Origin: Spirochaetota bacterium
GTDB lineage: Bacteria; Spirochaetota; UBA12135; COTS27
Direction: 5' to 3'
Length of the DNA stretch: 64,000 nucleotides
Assembly: GCA_013426755.1 (NCBI GenBank)
Contig: AP019861.1
Coordinates: 2,015,271-2,079,270 of the forward strand
The position numbers and the translations under genes were made by a program. The stretch's first letter is position 1. The number at the start of each line of letters is the position of its first letter. Below are positions 39,894 through 50,080 of this stretch, piece by piece. Under the pieces are notes generated by a model. That model was not told the origin of the DNA. It made no database searches and saw nothing but the letters and a program-made list of their open reading frames with translations.

Positions 39894-41645
39894 TTGATTC
39901 TAGCACGCCTCAAAAATTTTAAGGTCCTCACACCTTATTTCAAAAAATACATCCCGCATTACGTCATTGGATTCGCATTTCTCATCGTTCACAACTACGG
40001 CTACGTGAAATTTCCAGAGTACATGAAACTCACCCTAGAAGAAGTCTCAGCCACCAATAATCCACTCCTCGTCCGTAACCTGCTCCTCATCACAACAGCT
40101 TATCTCGCCATCACATGCCTATTTATGTACATCTCAAGGTGGACACTAATTGGCCTCAGCCGTAAGATAGAACACCATTTCAGACAAGACCTCTATCATA
40201 AACTCCTCCATCTCTCCACCGAGTTTTATAAAAACGAACAAGTCGGCGATCTCGTCAGCCGTATCACCAACGATCTAAACGACGTAAGAACCATGCTCGG
40301 ACCAGGAATCATGTACATCCCCAATTCACTAAGCCGCATTGCCTTCTTCATTCCCGTCATGATAACGCTAAGCCCCATTCTCATGGGGGCTATTATGGGA
40401 TTGATTGTCGTTTTAGTTGTTCTCATTCTCTTCATCATGCCCATGTTACGCCCACTTTACAAGAAAATACAGACCATCCGCGCCTCCATCAACAACGAAG
40501 CCTGGCAATTTATCTTCGGTATCTCCACAATCAAACTCAACACCATAGAAACCATCAAAAGTAACCACTTCAACAAAATAAGCCATCGCTACCTCAAAGC
40601 CAACGTCCGCTTAGCTGTCTTTGAAGGCTTCACATGGCCTTTATTTTTATTTATTTTTAGTATGAGTGCTATTATCATTTTAGCTATTGGCGGCCGTGAA
40701 GTGATTGCCGGTAGGCTCAATTTAGCGGAATTATTGCAATTTAATATCATGCTAAGCATCCTCACCTTCTCCGTCTTCTCGCTAGGCTGGGTCATGTCGC
40801 TCATCACACAAGGACTCAGCGCCTTAGAACGCATCAATAACTTCTTCCTCCAACCCTCAGCAGACACAAAAAAAATAGCCACCCTCCCGACCTCAGGTAA
40901 ACCTAAGTCCATCACCCTAAAAAATCTCTCCCTAAAAGACCCCCACCAACGTATCATCTTAGACAACATTTCCCTCTCCATCAAACCAGGTGAGATCATT
41001 GCTCTCACCGGTAAAACAGGAAGTGGAAAAACTTCGCTCATTGAACTCCTCCTAAGTATCATTCCCCCCTCATCAGGGCAAATCCTCATAGACCAAACCG
41101 ATCTCGCAACCATCAAACCAGAAATCCTTTATCAAATCATTACAGCCGTCCCCCAAGAGACATTCCTATTTTCAACAACCATCAAAAATAACATTGCTTT
41201 CGAAGAAGAACACAACCCCAACCTCCCACGCGTCATCACCGCCGCAAAACTTTCCGCCATTCACAAAGAAATAACCGCCTTCCCCAACCAATACAACCAA
41301 ATCTTAGGCGAACGCGGTATCACCCTCTCAGGCGGCCAAAAACAACGCACCGCCATCAGCCGCTCACTATACAAAAAAGCAAGTATCCTCATCCTAGATG
41401 ACGCCCTTTCTAGCGTAGACAGCCAGACTGAGAAGAATATCATTGACAATCTTAAAAAATTCAAATCCCTAAAAACAATCATTCTCAGCTCCCACAAAAT
41501 ATCCCTCCTCCGCATCGCAGACCGTATCCTCTACTTAGACCAAGGACGCCTCTCAGAACAAGGCTCGCACTCCGAACTCATGCTCCTAAACCGCCAATAC
41601 GCCAAAATGGCACGCCTCCAAGAACTTAAAGCCGCTATCGAGTAA
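39894..41645 (+). CDS. ABC exporter half-transporter A (MdlA/LmrC-like)
   Basis: 583 residues: six membrane helices (~20-310) and a C-terminal ATPase. Walker A is GKTGSGKTS, the signature is LSGGQKQR, and Walker B is ILILDDALSSVD. The residue after Walker B is Asp in place of the catalytic Glu, so its own ATP site is probably degenerate, as in heterodimeric exporters. A single in-frame TTG at 39894 is the only plausible start; no ATG lies upstream. The partner gene follows 85 bp downstream. The substrate could be a lipid, drug or peptide. Confidence 0.88.
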   Translation: MILARLKNFKVLTPYFKKYIPHYVIGFAFLIVHNYGYVKFPEYMKLTLEEVSATNNPLLVRNLLLITTAYLAITCLFMYISRWTLIGLSRKIEHHFRQDLYHKLLHLSTEFYKNEQVGDLVSRITNDLNDVRTMLGPGIMYIPNSLSRIAFFIPVMITLSPILMGAIMGLIVVLVVLILFIMPMLRPLYKKIQTIRASINNEAWQFIFGISTIKLNTIETIKSNHFNKISHRYLKANVRLAVFEGFTWPLFLFIFSMSAIIILAIGGREVIAGRLNLAELLQFNIMLSILTFSVFSLGWVMSLITQGLSALERINNFFLQPSADTKKIATLPTSGKPKSITLKNLSLKDPHQRIILDNISLSIKPGEIIALTGKTGSGKTSLIELLLSIIPPSSGQILIDQTDLATIKPEILYQIITAVPQETFLFSTTIKNNIAFEEEHNPNLPRVITAAKLSAIHKEITAFPNQYNQILGERGITLSGGQKQRTAISRSLYKKASILILDDALSSVDSQTEKNIIDNLKKFKSLKTIILSSHKISLLRIADRILYLDQGRLSEQGSHSELMLLNRQYAKMARLQELKAAIE

Positions 41646-41660
41646 CCTTTACTAACCTTT

Positions 41661-41712
41661 ACTACCATTTATTACCATTTATTACCATTTATTACCATTT
41701 ATTACCATTTAT
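41661..41712. repeat. 10 bp repeat ATTACCATTT between the two exporter genes
   Basis: Five perfect copies plus partial ones, between the stop of the first half-transporter and the start of the second. Confidence 0.9.
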
Positions 41713-41730
41713 TCCCAGCTCCAATCTATC

Positions 41731-43512
41731 ATGCAACCAGAACGCGACTTCTCCGAGAAACCCTTTCTAGCCGACCGCTCCCTCATCAAAAAACTCATAG
41801 CCTACCTAAAACGCTTCCCAGCACTCCTAACAGCATCCCTAATCCTGCTCATCATAAGCGACCTCATCAACGCTTCCTACCCTTTATTCTTAAAAAATGG
41901 TATCGATAACAACATCACAGCAGGTGACCTCCCAGGCCTATACAAAACAACCCTATTTTTAGCCCTAACACTCCTAGCAGGATTTTTATTCTCCACCACT
42001 TTTCAAATCCTCACCAATTACTTAGGTCAAAAAGTCATCTTCGCCATCCGTACCGACGTCCTCACCAAAATAACACAACTCACCAATCGCTACTTCGACA
42101 AAACTCCCACAGGACGTAACCTCACCTATCTCACCAACGACATCGAAGCGGTAAAAGAATTCATTTCCAGTGGCATTATCTCCATCATCGGTGATATGCT
42201 AAAATGTCTCTTCATTCTCGCCTTCATGATAGCCATCAATTGGCGGCTCACCCTCTTCGCCCTCGTAGGCTCCCTCCCCATCTTCATCATCGCCACTTAC
42301 CTATTTAGACTAAAAATCCGTAAAGGCTACCGCGGCGTCAGAACCGCTAACTCCATCATGAATACCCTCCTAATAGAATCGCTCACCGGCATTAAAGAAA
42401 TCCTCCTCTTCAACCACAGAAAAAAAAGTATCACCGACTTCAACTCCGCTAGCTCCAATTACCTTAAATCTTTCCTCAATATCATTCACGCCTACTCAAT
42501 CTATTTCCCCCTCATAGAAATCGTCACCTCAGGCTCCATGATAGGTATCCTGTTCTTCGCACATTACACCCTAAACGACCTCGTCACCATAGGCGAATTA
42601 TTCACATTTTTTATCTACGTCAACCTGTTCTTCCGCCCACTCCTCCATCTAGCCGAACAATTCAATTCCATGCAAGCAGCCACCGCCGCATGCGAACGTA
42701 TCTTCTCATTTCTAGCTACAAAAGTCGAATTCACAAGTACCGTCCCCTACACACCCCAAAAACGCTTCACAGGTGCCATTGCTTTTAATAACGTCTCCTT
42801 TCATTACGAAAAAAATAACCCCGTCTTAAAAAATATTTCCTTCACCATCAAACCAGGTCAAAAAGTCGCCATTGTCGGTAGCACAGGCTCAGGTAAAACA
42901 ACCCTCATCTCCCTCTTAAATCGTCTCTATGACGTCTCCGCAGGCTCCATCACCATTGACAATACGGACATTCGTAACTACCACTTAACACACCTCCGTG
43001 AAAATATCGGTACCATTCCACAAAATATCTTCCTCTTCACAGGTAGCTTCCATGAAAATATTGCCCTCTTTAGAGACATTCCCAGAGCCGCCATAAAAAA
43101 AGCCGCCGCCCACGCACTCATCGATACCGTCATTGAAAAAAATCCCTCCTCCTACGACCAAAACGTTCTAGAAGAAGGTAAAGCCCTCTCCACAGGACAA
43201 AAACAACTCCTCGCCTTCGCTCGTATCTTCATTCAAAATACTCCCATTGTCATTCTCGACGAAGCCACCGCTAACATTGACAGCGAATCCGAACGCCATA
43301 TCGAACAAGCCCTCGACTCTCTCCTCACAGATAAAACCGCCATCATCATTGCTCACAGATTGGCTACCATTGCTCGCGCAGATAAGATCATTGTCCTTCA
43401 CCACGGTAGAATCATTGCATCAGGCTCTCACGAACACCTCCTCCGCTCTTCTCCCATTTATCAAAAACTCTATTCCCTCCAACAAATCCAACTCACCACT
43501 TCTTCTTCTTGA
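41731..43512 (+). CDS. ABC exporter half-transporter B (MdlB/LmrD-like)
   Basis: 593 residues with six membrane helices and an ATPase domain. Walker A is GSTGSGKTT, the signature is LSTGQKQ and Walker B is IVILDEATANID with a normal catalytic Glu. The canonical site in this subunit complements the degenerate one in the upstream protein, so together they should form one asymmetric exporter. Start ATG 41731 follows a short gap with no strong Shine-Dalgarno motif. The C-terminus ends in TTSSS. Confidence 0.9.
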   Translation: MQPERDFSEKPFLADRSLIKKLIAYLKRFPALLTASLILLIISDLINASYPLFLKNGIDNNITAGDLPGLYKTTLFLALTLLAGFLFSTTFQILTNYLGQKVIFAIRTDVLTKITQLTNRYFDKTPTGRNLTYLTNDIEAVKEFISSGIISIIGDMLKCLFILAFMIAINWRLTLFALVGSLPIFIIATYLFRLKIRKGYRGVRTANSIMNTLLIESLTGIKEILLFNHRKKSITDFNSASSNYLKSFLNIIHAYSIYFPLIEIVTSGSMIGILFFAHYTLNDLVTIGELFTFFIYVNLFFRPLLHLAEQFNSMQAATAACERIFSFLATKVEFTSTVPYTPQKRFTGAIAFNNVSFHYEKNNPVLKNISFTIKPGQKVAIVGSTGSGKTTLISLLNRLYDVSAGSITIDNTDIRNYHLTHLRENIGTIPQNIFLFTGSFHENIALFRDIPRAAIKKAAAHALIDTVIEKNPSSYDQNVLEEGKALSTGQKQLLAFARIFIQNTPIVILDEATANIDSESERHIEQALDSLLTDKTAIIIAHRLATIARADKIIVLHHGRIIASGSHEHLLRSSPIYQKLYSLQQIQLTTSSS

Positions 43513-44004
43513 TTCATTCATCGGTCGATGGCTGGATTGATGGGTTGGTTGATGGATTGATGGGTCGATTAATTGATTCATATTCACTCTCCTGTTCCTG
43601 CTGTATTTTATAGGTTGGTTGATGGATTGATGGGTTGGTCGATGGATTGATGGGTTGGTTGATGGATTGATGGGTTGATTGATGGGTCGATGGATTGATG
43701 GGTCAATTAATTGATTCATATTCTGCTCTCCTGTTTCTGCTGTATTTTATGGGCTTGCTAATTGTATTGATAGTGCCGTCTGCTAGCTTTACTGATATTC
43801 TCTTCTGCTAATGTTCTCTCTGCTGATCTTCTTTCTGCTAATGTTCTGCCGTTCTTTCTGCTAATATTCTCTCTGCTGATGTTCTGCCGTTCTTTCTGCT
43901 AATATTCTCCCTGCTAATGTTCTGCCATTCTTTCTGCTAATATTCTCTCTGCTGATATTCTCCCTGCTAATGTTCTGCCATTCTTTCTGCTAATGTTCTC
44001 TCTG
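43513..44004. repeat. Two repeat fields between exporter and Nudix genes
   Basis: 43520-43720: GATGGATTGATGGGTTGG units, enclosing two copies of a ~65 bp block with TTAATTGATTCATATT and TCTCCTGTT. 43780-44015: units of TTCTTTCTGCTAATATTC and TCTCTGCTGATGTTCTGCC, about ten copies, ending at the Nudix stop codon. No gene. Confidence 0.88.
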
Positions 44005-44640
44005 CTAATGTTCTCCATGCTCCACTAGCAAAAAATGCTGCAACGCAGCTAACGTCATTGCATCACGAATCTTGCCTGCCCGAAGCCACGCCCGTACCTC
44101 AGCCACTTCAAGCTCATGCACACGAATATCCTCGCCCTCGACAGCCAACCCGCCCCCACGCTCAACCTTATCAAAAACATTCACCTCAGCCACATACAAA
44201 TACGTGTACTGATCAGAAAAACCAGGCGCCGTATAAAACTCAGCCACCTTACGTAAATTCTCCACCCTATAACCGACCTCCTCCAAAACTTCACGCCGCG
44301 CCGTCTCCTCAGGCGTCGCTCCATCCTCTATCACACCCGCCACAATCTCAACCATCCACCCACTCCCCGTGCTCACCGTCGCATAACGAAACTGCTCAAC
44401 TAACACAAGAGACGCACGCTCACGTACATAAACCACCACCCCCACCACATCAGGACGTACCAAACTATACCGATCAATTGCTAATTGACCCTCTCCACGA
44501 AACCGATCAATCTCAAGCCCCACCTTCTCAATCCGTAGAAAGGGATGCCGAAAAATAACTTCACGCCGCTTCACTTCATACTTCATCTCACGACCATTCC
44601 TCCCTCGCTTCCAATCATCACCACTCTTATTCACGCCCAT
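44005..44640 (-). CDS. Nudix hydrolase, ADP-ribose pyrophosphatase-like
   Basis: 211 residues. The Nudix box is in GVIEDGATPEETARREVLEE followed by VGY: the REVLEEVG part that binds the metal is intact, but the conserved Glu seven positions after the first Gly is Ala. The region before (VVVYVRERASLVLVEQFRYA) and the AGFS-like YTAPGFSDQYTYLYVAE after it fit the ADP-ribose/GDP-mannose pyrophosphatase subfamily. It likely hydrolyses ADP-ribose or another nucleoside diphosphate derivative. The first ~20 residues are basic and the true start may be the MKYEVKRRE Met. Confidence 0.82.
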   Translation of the reverse strand: MGVNKSGDDWKRGRNGREMKYEVKRREVIFRHPFLRIEKVGLEIDRFRGEGQLAIDRYSLVRPDVVGVVVYVRERASLVLVEQFRYATVSTGSGWMVEIVAGVIEDGATPEETARREVLEEVGYRVENLRKVAEFYTAPGFSDQYTYLYVAEVNVFDKVERGGGLAVEGEDIRVHELEVAEVRAWLRAGKIRDAMTLAALQHFLLVEHGEH

Positions 44641-46698
44641 TTTATCTGCCCTCTCTATAAATTAAAATCGGTGACTCGCCCCGCCACCTGCTCCTTTCAA
44701 TCTTATCATGATTTCACTCCACCATTGCCGCCGCTAAATATTATTATTGAAATTTATCAACTACTCTTACCCATTGTTCTTATCAGGATACTTGTTATTT
44801 AACCTTAAATCATTGTTTTCTTTAATATTTATTATTCTCTATTAATGCATTAATTTTAGTTGACTTTTTTTTTGACATTGAAAACTCTATCTCTTATTGC
44901 AGGTTCTCTCTCATTTTGCAGAGATTTATTGCAGGTTCTCTCTCATTTTGCAGAGATTTATTGCAGGTTCTCTCTCATTGCAGAGGTGTTTATCCTGTTC
45001 TTATTGAGATTTTGACTCGCCCGCTTTCATTGACATTGTGAAACTCGCTCGCTTTCATTGACATTGTGAAACGCTCGCTTTTATTGAGATTGTTACTAGA
45101 TACTCTTACCAGCTGTTTTTATCAGGATACTTGTTATTTAACCTTAAATCATTGTTTTCTTTAATGTTTATTATTCTCTATTAATGCATTAATTTTAGTT
45201 GACTTTTTTTTTGACATTGAATATTCTATCTCTTATTGCAGATTCTCTCTCATTTTGCAGAAGTTTTTATCCTGTTCTTATTGAGATTTTAATTCACCCG
45301 TTTTCATTGAGATTGTGAAACTCGCCTGCTTTCATTGAGATTTTGACTCGTCTGTTTTCATTGAGATTGTGAAACTCGCTCGCTTTCATTGACATTGTTA
45401 CCAGATACTCTTACCAGCTGTTTTTATCAGGATACTTGTTATTTAACCTTAAATTATCGTTTTCTTTAATGTTTATTATTCTCTATTAATGCATTAATTT
45501 TAGTTGACTTTTTTTTTGACATTGAAAACTCTATCTCTTATTGCAGGTTCTCTCTCATTTTGCAGAAGTTTTTATCCTGTTCTTATTGAGATTTTGACTC
45601 GTCTGCTTTCATTGAGACTCTGGGACTCGGCTGCTTTCATTGAGATTGTTACTAGATACTCTCACCAACTGTTTTTATCAGAGTACTTGTTATTTAACCT
45701 TAAATTATCGTTTTCTTTAATGTTTATTATTCTCTATTAATGCATTAATTTTAGTTGACTTTTTTTTGACATTGAAAACTCTATCTCTTATTGCAGGTTC
45801 TCTTCCATTTCAGAGGTGTTTATCCTGTTCTTATTGAGATTTTGACTCGACTGCTTTCATTGAGATTCTGGAACTCGCACGCTTTCATTGAGATTGTAAA
45901 ATTCGGCTGCTTTCATTGAGACTGTGGAATTCGTCTACTTTCATTGAGATTGTGAAATTCGGCTGCTTTCATTGAGATTGTGAAACTTGCTCGCTTTCAT
46001 TGAGATTTTAATTCACCCGTTTTCATTGAGATTGTGACTCACCCGCTTTCATTGAGACTCTGGGACTCGGCTGCTTTTATTGAGACTCTGGAACTCGCCC
46101 GCTTTCATTGAGATTCTGAGACTCGGCTGTTTTCATTGAGATTGTTACTAGATACTCTTACCAACTGTTTTTATCAGAGTACTTGTTATTTAACCTTAAA
46201 TTATCGTTTTCTTTAATGTTTATTACTCTCTATTAATGCATTAATTTTAGTTGACTTTTTTTTTGACATTGAAAACTCTATCTCTTATTGCAGGTTCTCT
46301 TCCATTTCAGAGGTGTTTATCCTGTTCTTATTGAGATTTTAATTCACCCGCTTTCATTGAGATTTTAAAATTCGACTGCTTTCATTGAGATTGTGAAACT
46401 CGCTCGCTTTCATTGAGATTGTGGAACTCGCCTGCTTTCATTGAGATTGTAAAATTCACCCGCTTTCATTGAGACTCTGGAACTCGCCCGCTTTTATTGA
46501 GACTCTGGAACTCGCCTGTTTTCATTGAGATTTTGACTCGGCTGCTTTTATTGGGATTTTGACTCGTCTGTTTTCATTGAGATTGTAAAATTCGCCCACT
46601 TTCATTGAGACTCTGGAACTCGCCCACTTTCATTGAGATTTTAAAATTCGGCTGCTTTTGTAACAACACAGCAAGAACCCTCAACACCTATCCCTAGG
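44641..46698. repeat. ~2 kb composite repeat field
   Basis: Five copies of a ~180 bp core, with GTTATTTAACCTTAAAT at ~44789, 45135, 45437, 45687 and 46184, each followed by TATTAATGCATTAATTTTAG, TTGACTTTTTTTTTGACATT and TCTCTTATTGCAGGTTC. Between cores lie variable numbers of a ~25 bp unit (TTTCATTGAGATTGTGAAAC with TCGCC), many copies in the last intervals. No gene is present. Confidence 0.9.
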
Positions 46699-47187
46699 CT
46701 AATTCCCGCTTTTTTGCCGAAACCCTTCGTATAGTACAATTGAAACCGCCACCGCTAGGTTTAAACTTTGAGTCATTCCTAACATTGGAATCATCACCGC
46801 CTCATCACTCGCCGTAACCACCCGCCGCGGCAACCCCCACGCCTCCGTTCCAAATATCACACAGTCATTCGCCCTAAATCGTACCTCGTCTAACCGCCTC
46901 GCACCAGCACATACACTCGTCGCTATAAGACGCCCCTTGTAATTCTTACAAAATACCTCATAATCTTCAATAACCTCAATACGCACACGCGCCATTGCAC
47001 CCCCCGAAACACGTATCAACCGACGCTGTAACCCCTTAGGGTATGCCGCCAAATCTGACCTCACACACTCACGCTCGCTTTCACGATCATTGTAAACATA
47101 ACACTCCTTATACCCAAAATGCTCAACACTCCGCACAATCATTGCCAGATTGCCAAAACTCCTAATCCCATACAACAGTATCTTCAT
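46699..47187 (-). CDS. TrmH/SpoU family RNA 2'-O-methyltransferase
   Basis: 162 residues, a minimal SPOUT domain. Motif 1 region is NLAMIVRSVEHFGY, motif 2 is IFGTEAWGLPRRVV and motif 3 is IPMLGMTQSLNLAVAVSIVL, which form the knotted SAM site. Such stand-alone domains usually methylate a tRNA or rRNA ribose; the exact substrate cannot be told. The first ten residues have no Shine-Dalgarno motif before them. It is divergent from aspS. Confidence 0.88.
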   Translation of the reverse strand: MKILLYGIRSFGNLAMIVRSVEHFGYKECYVYNDRESERECVRSDLAAYPKGLQRRLIRVSGGAMARVRIEVIEDYEVFCKNYKGRLIATSVCAGARRLDEVRFRANDCVIFGTEAWGLPRRVVTASDEAVMIPMLGMTQSLNLAVAVSIVLYEGFRQKSGN

Positions 47188-47521
47188 CGCTCTTATATCA
47201 TGACATACATATCATGACATACTATTGTATCATCACACCCCTTCTCATACGTAGCGTATATCCATTGTATGTCCATTGTACCCCTATTTTTAAAAATATC
47301 CATTCAAACCTTAAAATCAACCAAATTCCCGTAAAAATAACTCGTCAAAATAGCCTGTAAAAATAACTTATTTTTCCCAAACAAACCCATTTTAACCCCA
47401 GCCTTGCTATTTTCATTTTATAATATAATACGTACAGCCTACATTGGATGTAGTTATAGCCCAAATATCAAAACCTCAAATTTAAGAAACCGCCGTATTG
47501 TAAAACCGCCGTATTCTAAAA
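47188..47521. other. Divergent gap between SpoU methylase and aspS
   Basis: AT-rich; CCATTGTATGTCCATTGTA and GTAAAAATAACT short duplications, and two tandem AACCGCCGTATT units just before aspS. TATAATATAATACG at 47420 offers -10-like hexamers for aspS. No gene. Confidence 0.5.
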
Positions 47522-49525
47522 ATGCCACCCCAAGCCATAAACCCCGCCCACCTCACCGATCCAAATTACTTTCCGCAGACCATTGCCGCTAACAGTTACA
47601 GAAGTCATCACTGCAACGCCCTCACCGCAGAAGCAGTCGGAGAACACGTAACGCTCGCAGGCTGGGTGCACACCATTCGTGACCACGGAGGTGTGCTCTT
47701 TATCATGTTACGCGACTACTACGGCCTCACACAACTTGTCTGTGCCAACCAAGCCCCAGCAGAAATTTTCGCAAAATGCCAAGCCCTCCGCCTAGAAACC
47801 GTCATCAAAATAACAGGTACCGTCACCCACCGAAGTAAAGACACCATCAATACAAACCTAGTCACAGGAAAAATAGAAGTGCCCATTGAAACAATTGATG
47901 TCCTAAACACAAGCGCCCCACCCCCCTTCGCTATCAATCAAAACACCCCCGCTAACGCAGATGAAACTATTGCCTATCGTTACCTCTACCTAAGACGCCC
48001 AACACCCAAAGAGATCGTCATCAAACGAAGCCACCTCACCACTCTAATAAGAACCTTTCTCACTAAGCAAGGCTTTATCGAGATAGAAACACCGCTGCTT
48101 ACTAAAACAACACCAGAAGGAGCACGCGATTTTCTCGTCCCCTCACGTAGCTACCCAGGTGAATTTTACGCCCTCCCCCAATCCCCACAGCAATACAAGC
48201 AACTTCTCATGGTCGGCGGTATTGATAAATATTTTCAAATCGCACGCGCCCTCCGTGATGAAGACTCGAGAGCCGACCGCCAAGCAGAACACACCCAACT
48301 CGACTTAGAGTTCGCCTTCGCCAAACGAGATAACATCATAGCCCTCATCGAAGACCTGCTTATCACCCTTCACAAGAACCTCTTTCAAAACATCACCCTT
48401 ACAACAACACACCCCTTCCCCCGTCTCACCTACCGCCACTGCATAGAAACCTACGGCACTGATAAACCCGATCTACGCTTCGATCTAAAAATCCATAACA
48501 TCACTTCTCTTTTTACAGAAACACAATTTAAAATATTTAGAGAGATCGTAAAAGCAGGTGGCTCTATTCGTGCCCTAGTCCTTAAAGATAAAGCAACTCT
48601 CTCACGTAAAAACCTAGACGACCTCATAACAACCGCTCTTCACTCAGGACTTAACGGTCTTATCTGGGCAGTCCCACCACCACTTACCACCACAACAACG
48701 CCTACAGCGACTAAAGCTCAGTGGCGCGCTGCCAGTGGAAAAGCAATCTCTAATCAAGAGTTTGACCGCGTGAAAACGCTCACCCAAGCCACTCATAACG
48801 ACCTCATCCTCATAGCAGGGGCCGCCGTAAGCGCACCCCTCCTAGAAAGCCTAAGCACGCTCCGCACTCACTTAGCCCATCAATATAACCTCATTCCCCC
48901 TAACAGCGTCGCCTTTGCCTTCGTCACCGACTTTCCCCTGTTAGCCTGGAATCCCGCAGAAAAACGCCTCGACCCCCTCCATCACATGTTCGTTCTCCCA
49001 GCTAAAAACGCATTAGCCACTCTAACAGAGCTAGCTAAGAGCCATCCTAACCCCACAGACCAAGCACACGTGCTCACAGAAAAACTGCAGCACAACCCAG
49101 ATGCTCTCCTAAGCACGCAATTTGATCTCATTGCTAATGGCTACGAACTTTGTAGCGGCAGCGAACGTATTTACACAAGCACGCTCCAACGCCAGATCAT
49201 GCGTCTTATCGGACTGGCTGACGCTGAGATAGATAGCAAATTCGCTCATCTCCTTAAAGCCTTTGACTTCGGCGCCCCACCACACGGCGGCGCGGCGCCA
49301 GGCATTGACCGCCTCCTCATGGCCTTTATGCAAATCTCTAATATCAGAGACGTGATCGCTTTCCCTAAAACCCAACGCGGACAAGACCTCATGATGAACT
49401 CCCCCTCACCACCAAGCCCAGCCCAACTTCACGATCTTGCCCTAAAAATAGATTACGATAACCTAAAACCTGAGCGCATCGAATACCTCAAACAAACTAA
49501 AACTTTTAAAGAAAAATTATTTTAA
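47522..49525 (+). CDS. aspS: Aspartyl-tRNA synthetase
   Basis: This class II synthetase charges tRNA-Asp. Residues ~30-150 are the OB-fold anticodon domain (VTLAGWVHTIRDHGG). Motif 1 region is EIETPLLTKTTPEGARDFLV, motif 2 is FQIARALRDEDSRADRQ...TQLDLEFAF, and motif 3 is APGIDRLLMAF. A bacterial GAD-type insertion lies between. At 667 residues it is ~70 longer than usual; the surplus is a Thr-rich stretch near ~395 and a ~25-residue N-terminal lead. MPPQAINPAHL may be upstream of the true start, though no better start codon has a binding site. Confidence 0.94.
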   Translation: MPPQAINPAHLTDPNYFPQTIAANSYRSHHCNALTAEAVGEHVTLAGWVHTIRDHGGVLFIMLRDYYGLTQLVCANQAPAEIFAKCQALRLETVIKITGTVTHRSKDTINTNLVTGKIEVPIETIDVLNTSAPPPFAINQNTPANADETIAYRYLYLRRPTPKEIVIKRSHLTTLIRTFLTKQGFIEIETPLLTKTTPEGARDFLVPSRSYPGEFYALPQSPQQYKQLLMVGGIDKYFQIARALRDEDSRADRQAEHTQLDLEFAFAKRDNIIALIEDLLITLHKNLFQNITLTTTHPFPRLTYRHCIETYGTDKPDLRFDLKIHNITSLFTETQFKIFREIVKAGGSIRALVLKDKATLSRKNLDDLITTALHSGLNGLIWAVPPPLTTTTTPTATKAQWRAASGKAISNQEFDRVKTLTQATHNDLILIAGAAVSAPLLESLSTLRTHLAHQYNLIPPNSVAFAFVTDFPLLAWNPAEKRLDPLHHMFVLPAKNALATLTELAKSHPNPTDQAHVLTEKLQHNPDALLSTQFDLIANGYELCSGSERIYTSTLQRQIMRLIGLADAEIDSKFAHLLKAFDFGAPPHGGAAPGIDRLLMAFMQISNIRDVIAFPKTQRGQDLMMNSPSPPSPAQLHDLALKIDYDNLKPERIEYLKQTKTFKEKLF

Positions 49526-49612
49526 CCGCCCACTAAAACCTTCATTAACACATCATCATCACCACCACAACCACCACCACTCTTTACAATCTATAATGAC
49601 GAGACCACTATT

Positions 49613-49978
49613 ATGGCAGAACGCACACTCAATACCATCATCGCTCCTAAGTGTACCGTAAAAGGTAACCTCATCTTAGAAAATTCCGTCGAGATCTACG
49701 GAACGTTCGAAGGGAACATCACCACCAAAGAAGACATCATCATTCGTAAAGGCGGCGAAGTACGTACCGACATCAAAGCTCGCCACGTCATCATCGAAGG
49801 CATGCTCACAGGAAATATTGACGCTGCCATCTCCGTTATGATAGGGGCACAAGGAAAAGTCATCGGTGATATAAAAAGTCCCCACCTCAAACTAGAAGAG
49901 GGAGCCACGACTATTGGTAAAATTTCTATCAATCAAGAAAAACCCACCCCCCCATCAGAACCCACCTCTCCTGCTTAA
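49613..49978 (+). CDS. Bactofilin
   Basis: 121 residues, a single polymerising beta-helix domain: TIIAPKCTVKGNLILENSV, GTFEGNITTKEDIIIRKGG, ARHVIIEGMLTGNI and GDIKSPHLKLEEGA, then a Pro-rich tail. Bactofilins form membrane-bound filaments that shape the cell; in spirochaetes they can affect helical shape. It sits between aspS and nth, with no link apparent other than strand. Confidence 0.9.
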   Translation: MAERTLNTIIAPKCTVKGNLILENSVEIYGTFEGNITTKEDIIIRKGGEVRTDIKARHVIIEGMLTGNIDAAISVMIGAQGKVIGDIKSPHLKLEEGATTIGKISINQEKPTPPSEPTSPA

Positions 49979-50080
49979 AGCTCCCACATCTAATAAAAAC
50001 GCTTATAAATGCTTATAAACACTCAGTAATCATTCACACACAGAGCCTCACTGCTTATGAACATCTAATCTAAAAAAGCC

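Noticed and set aside
44870-46660. TTTCATTGAGATT repeats as CRISPR-like
   Set aside because: The intervals between repeats are themselves repeated and only ~10 bp; no cas genes.
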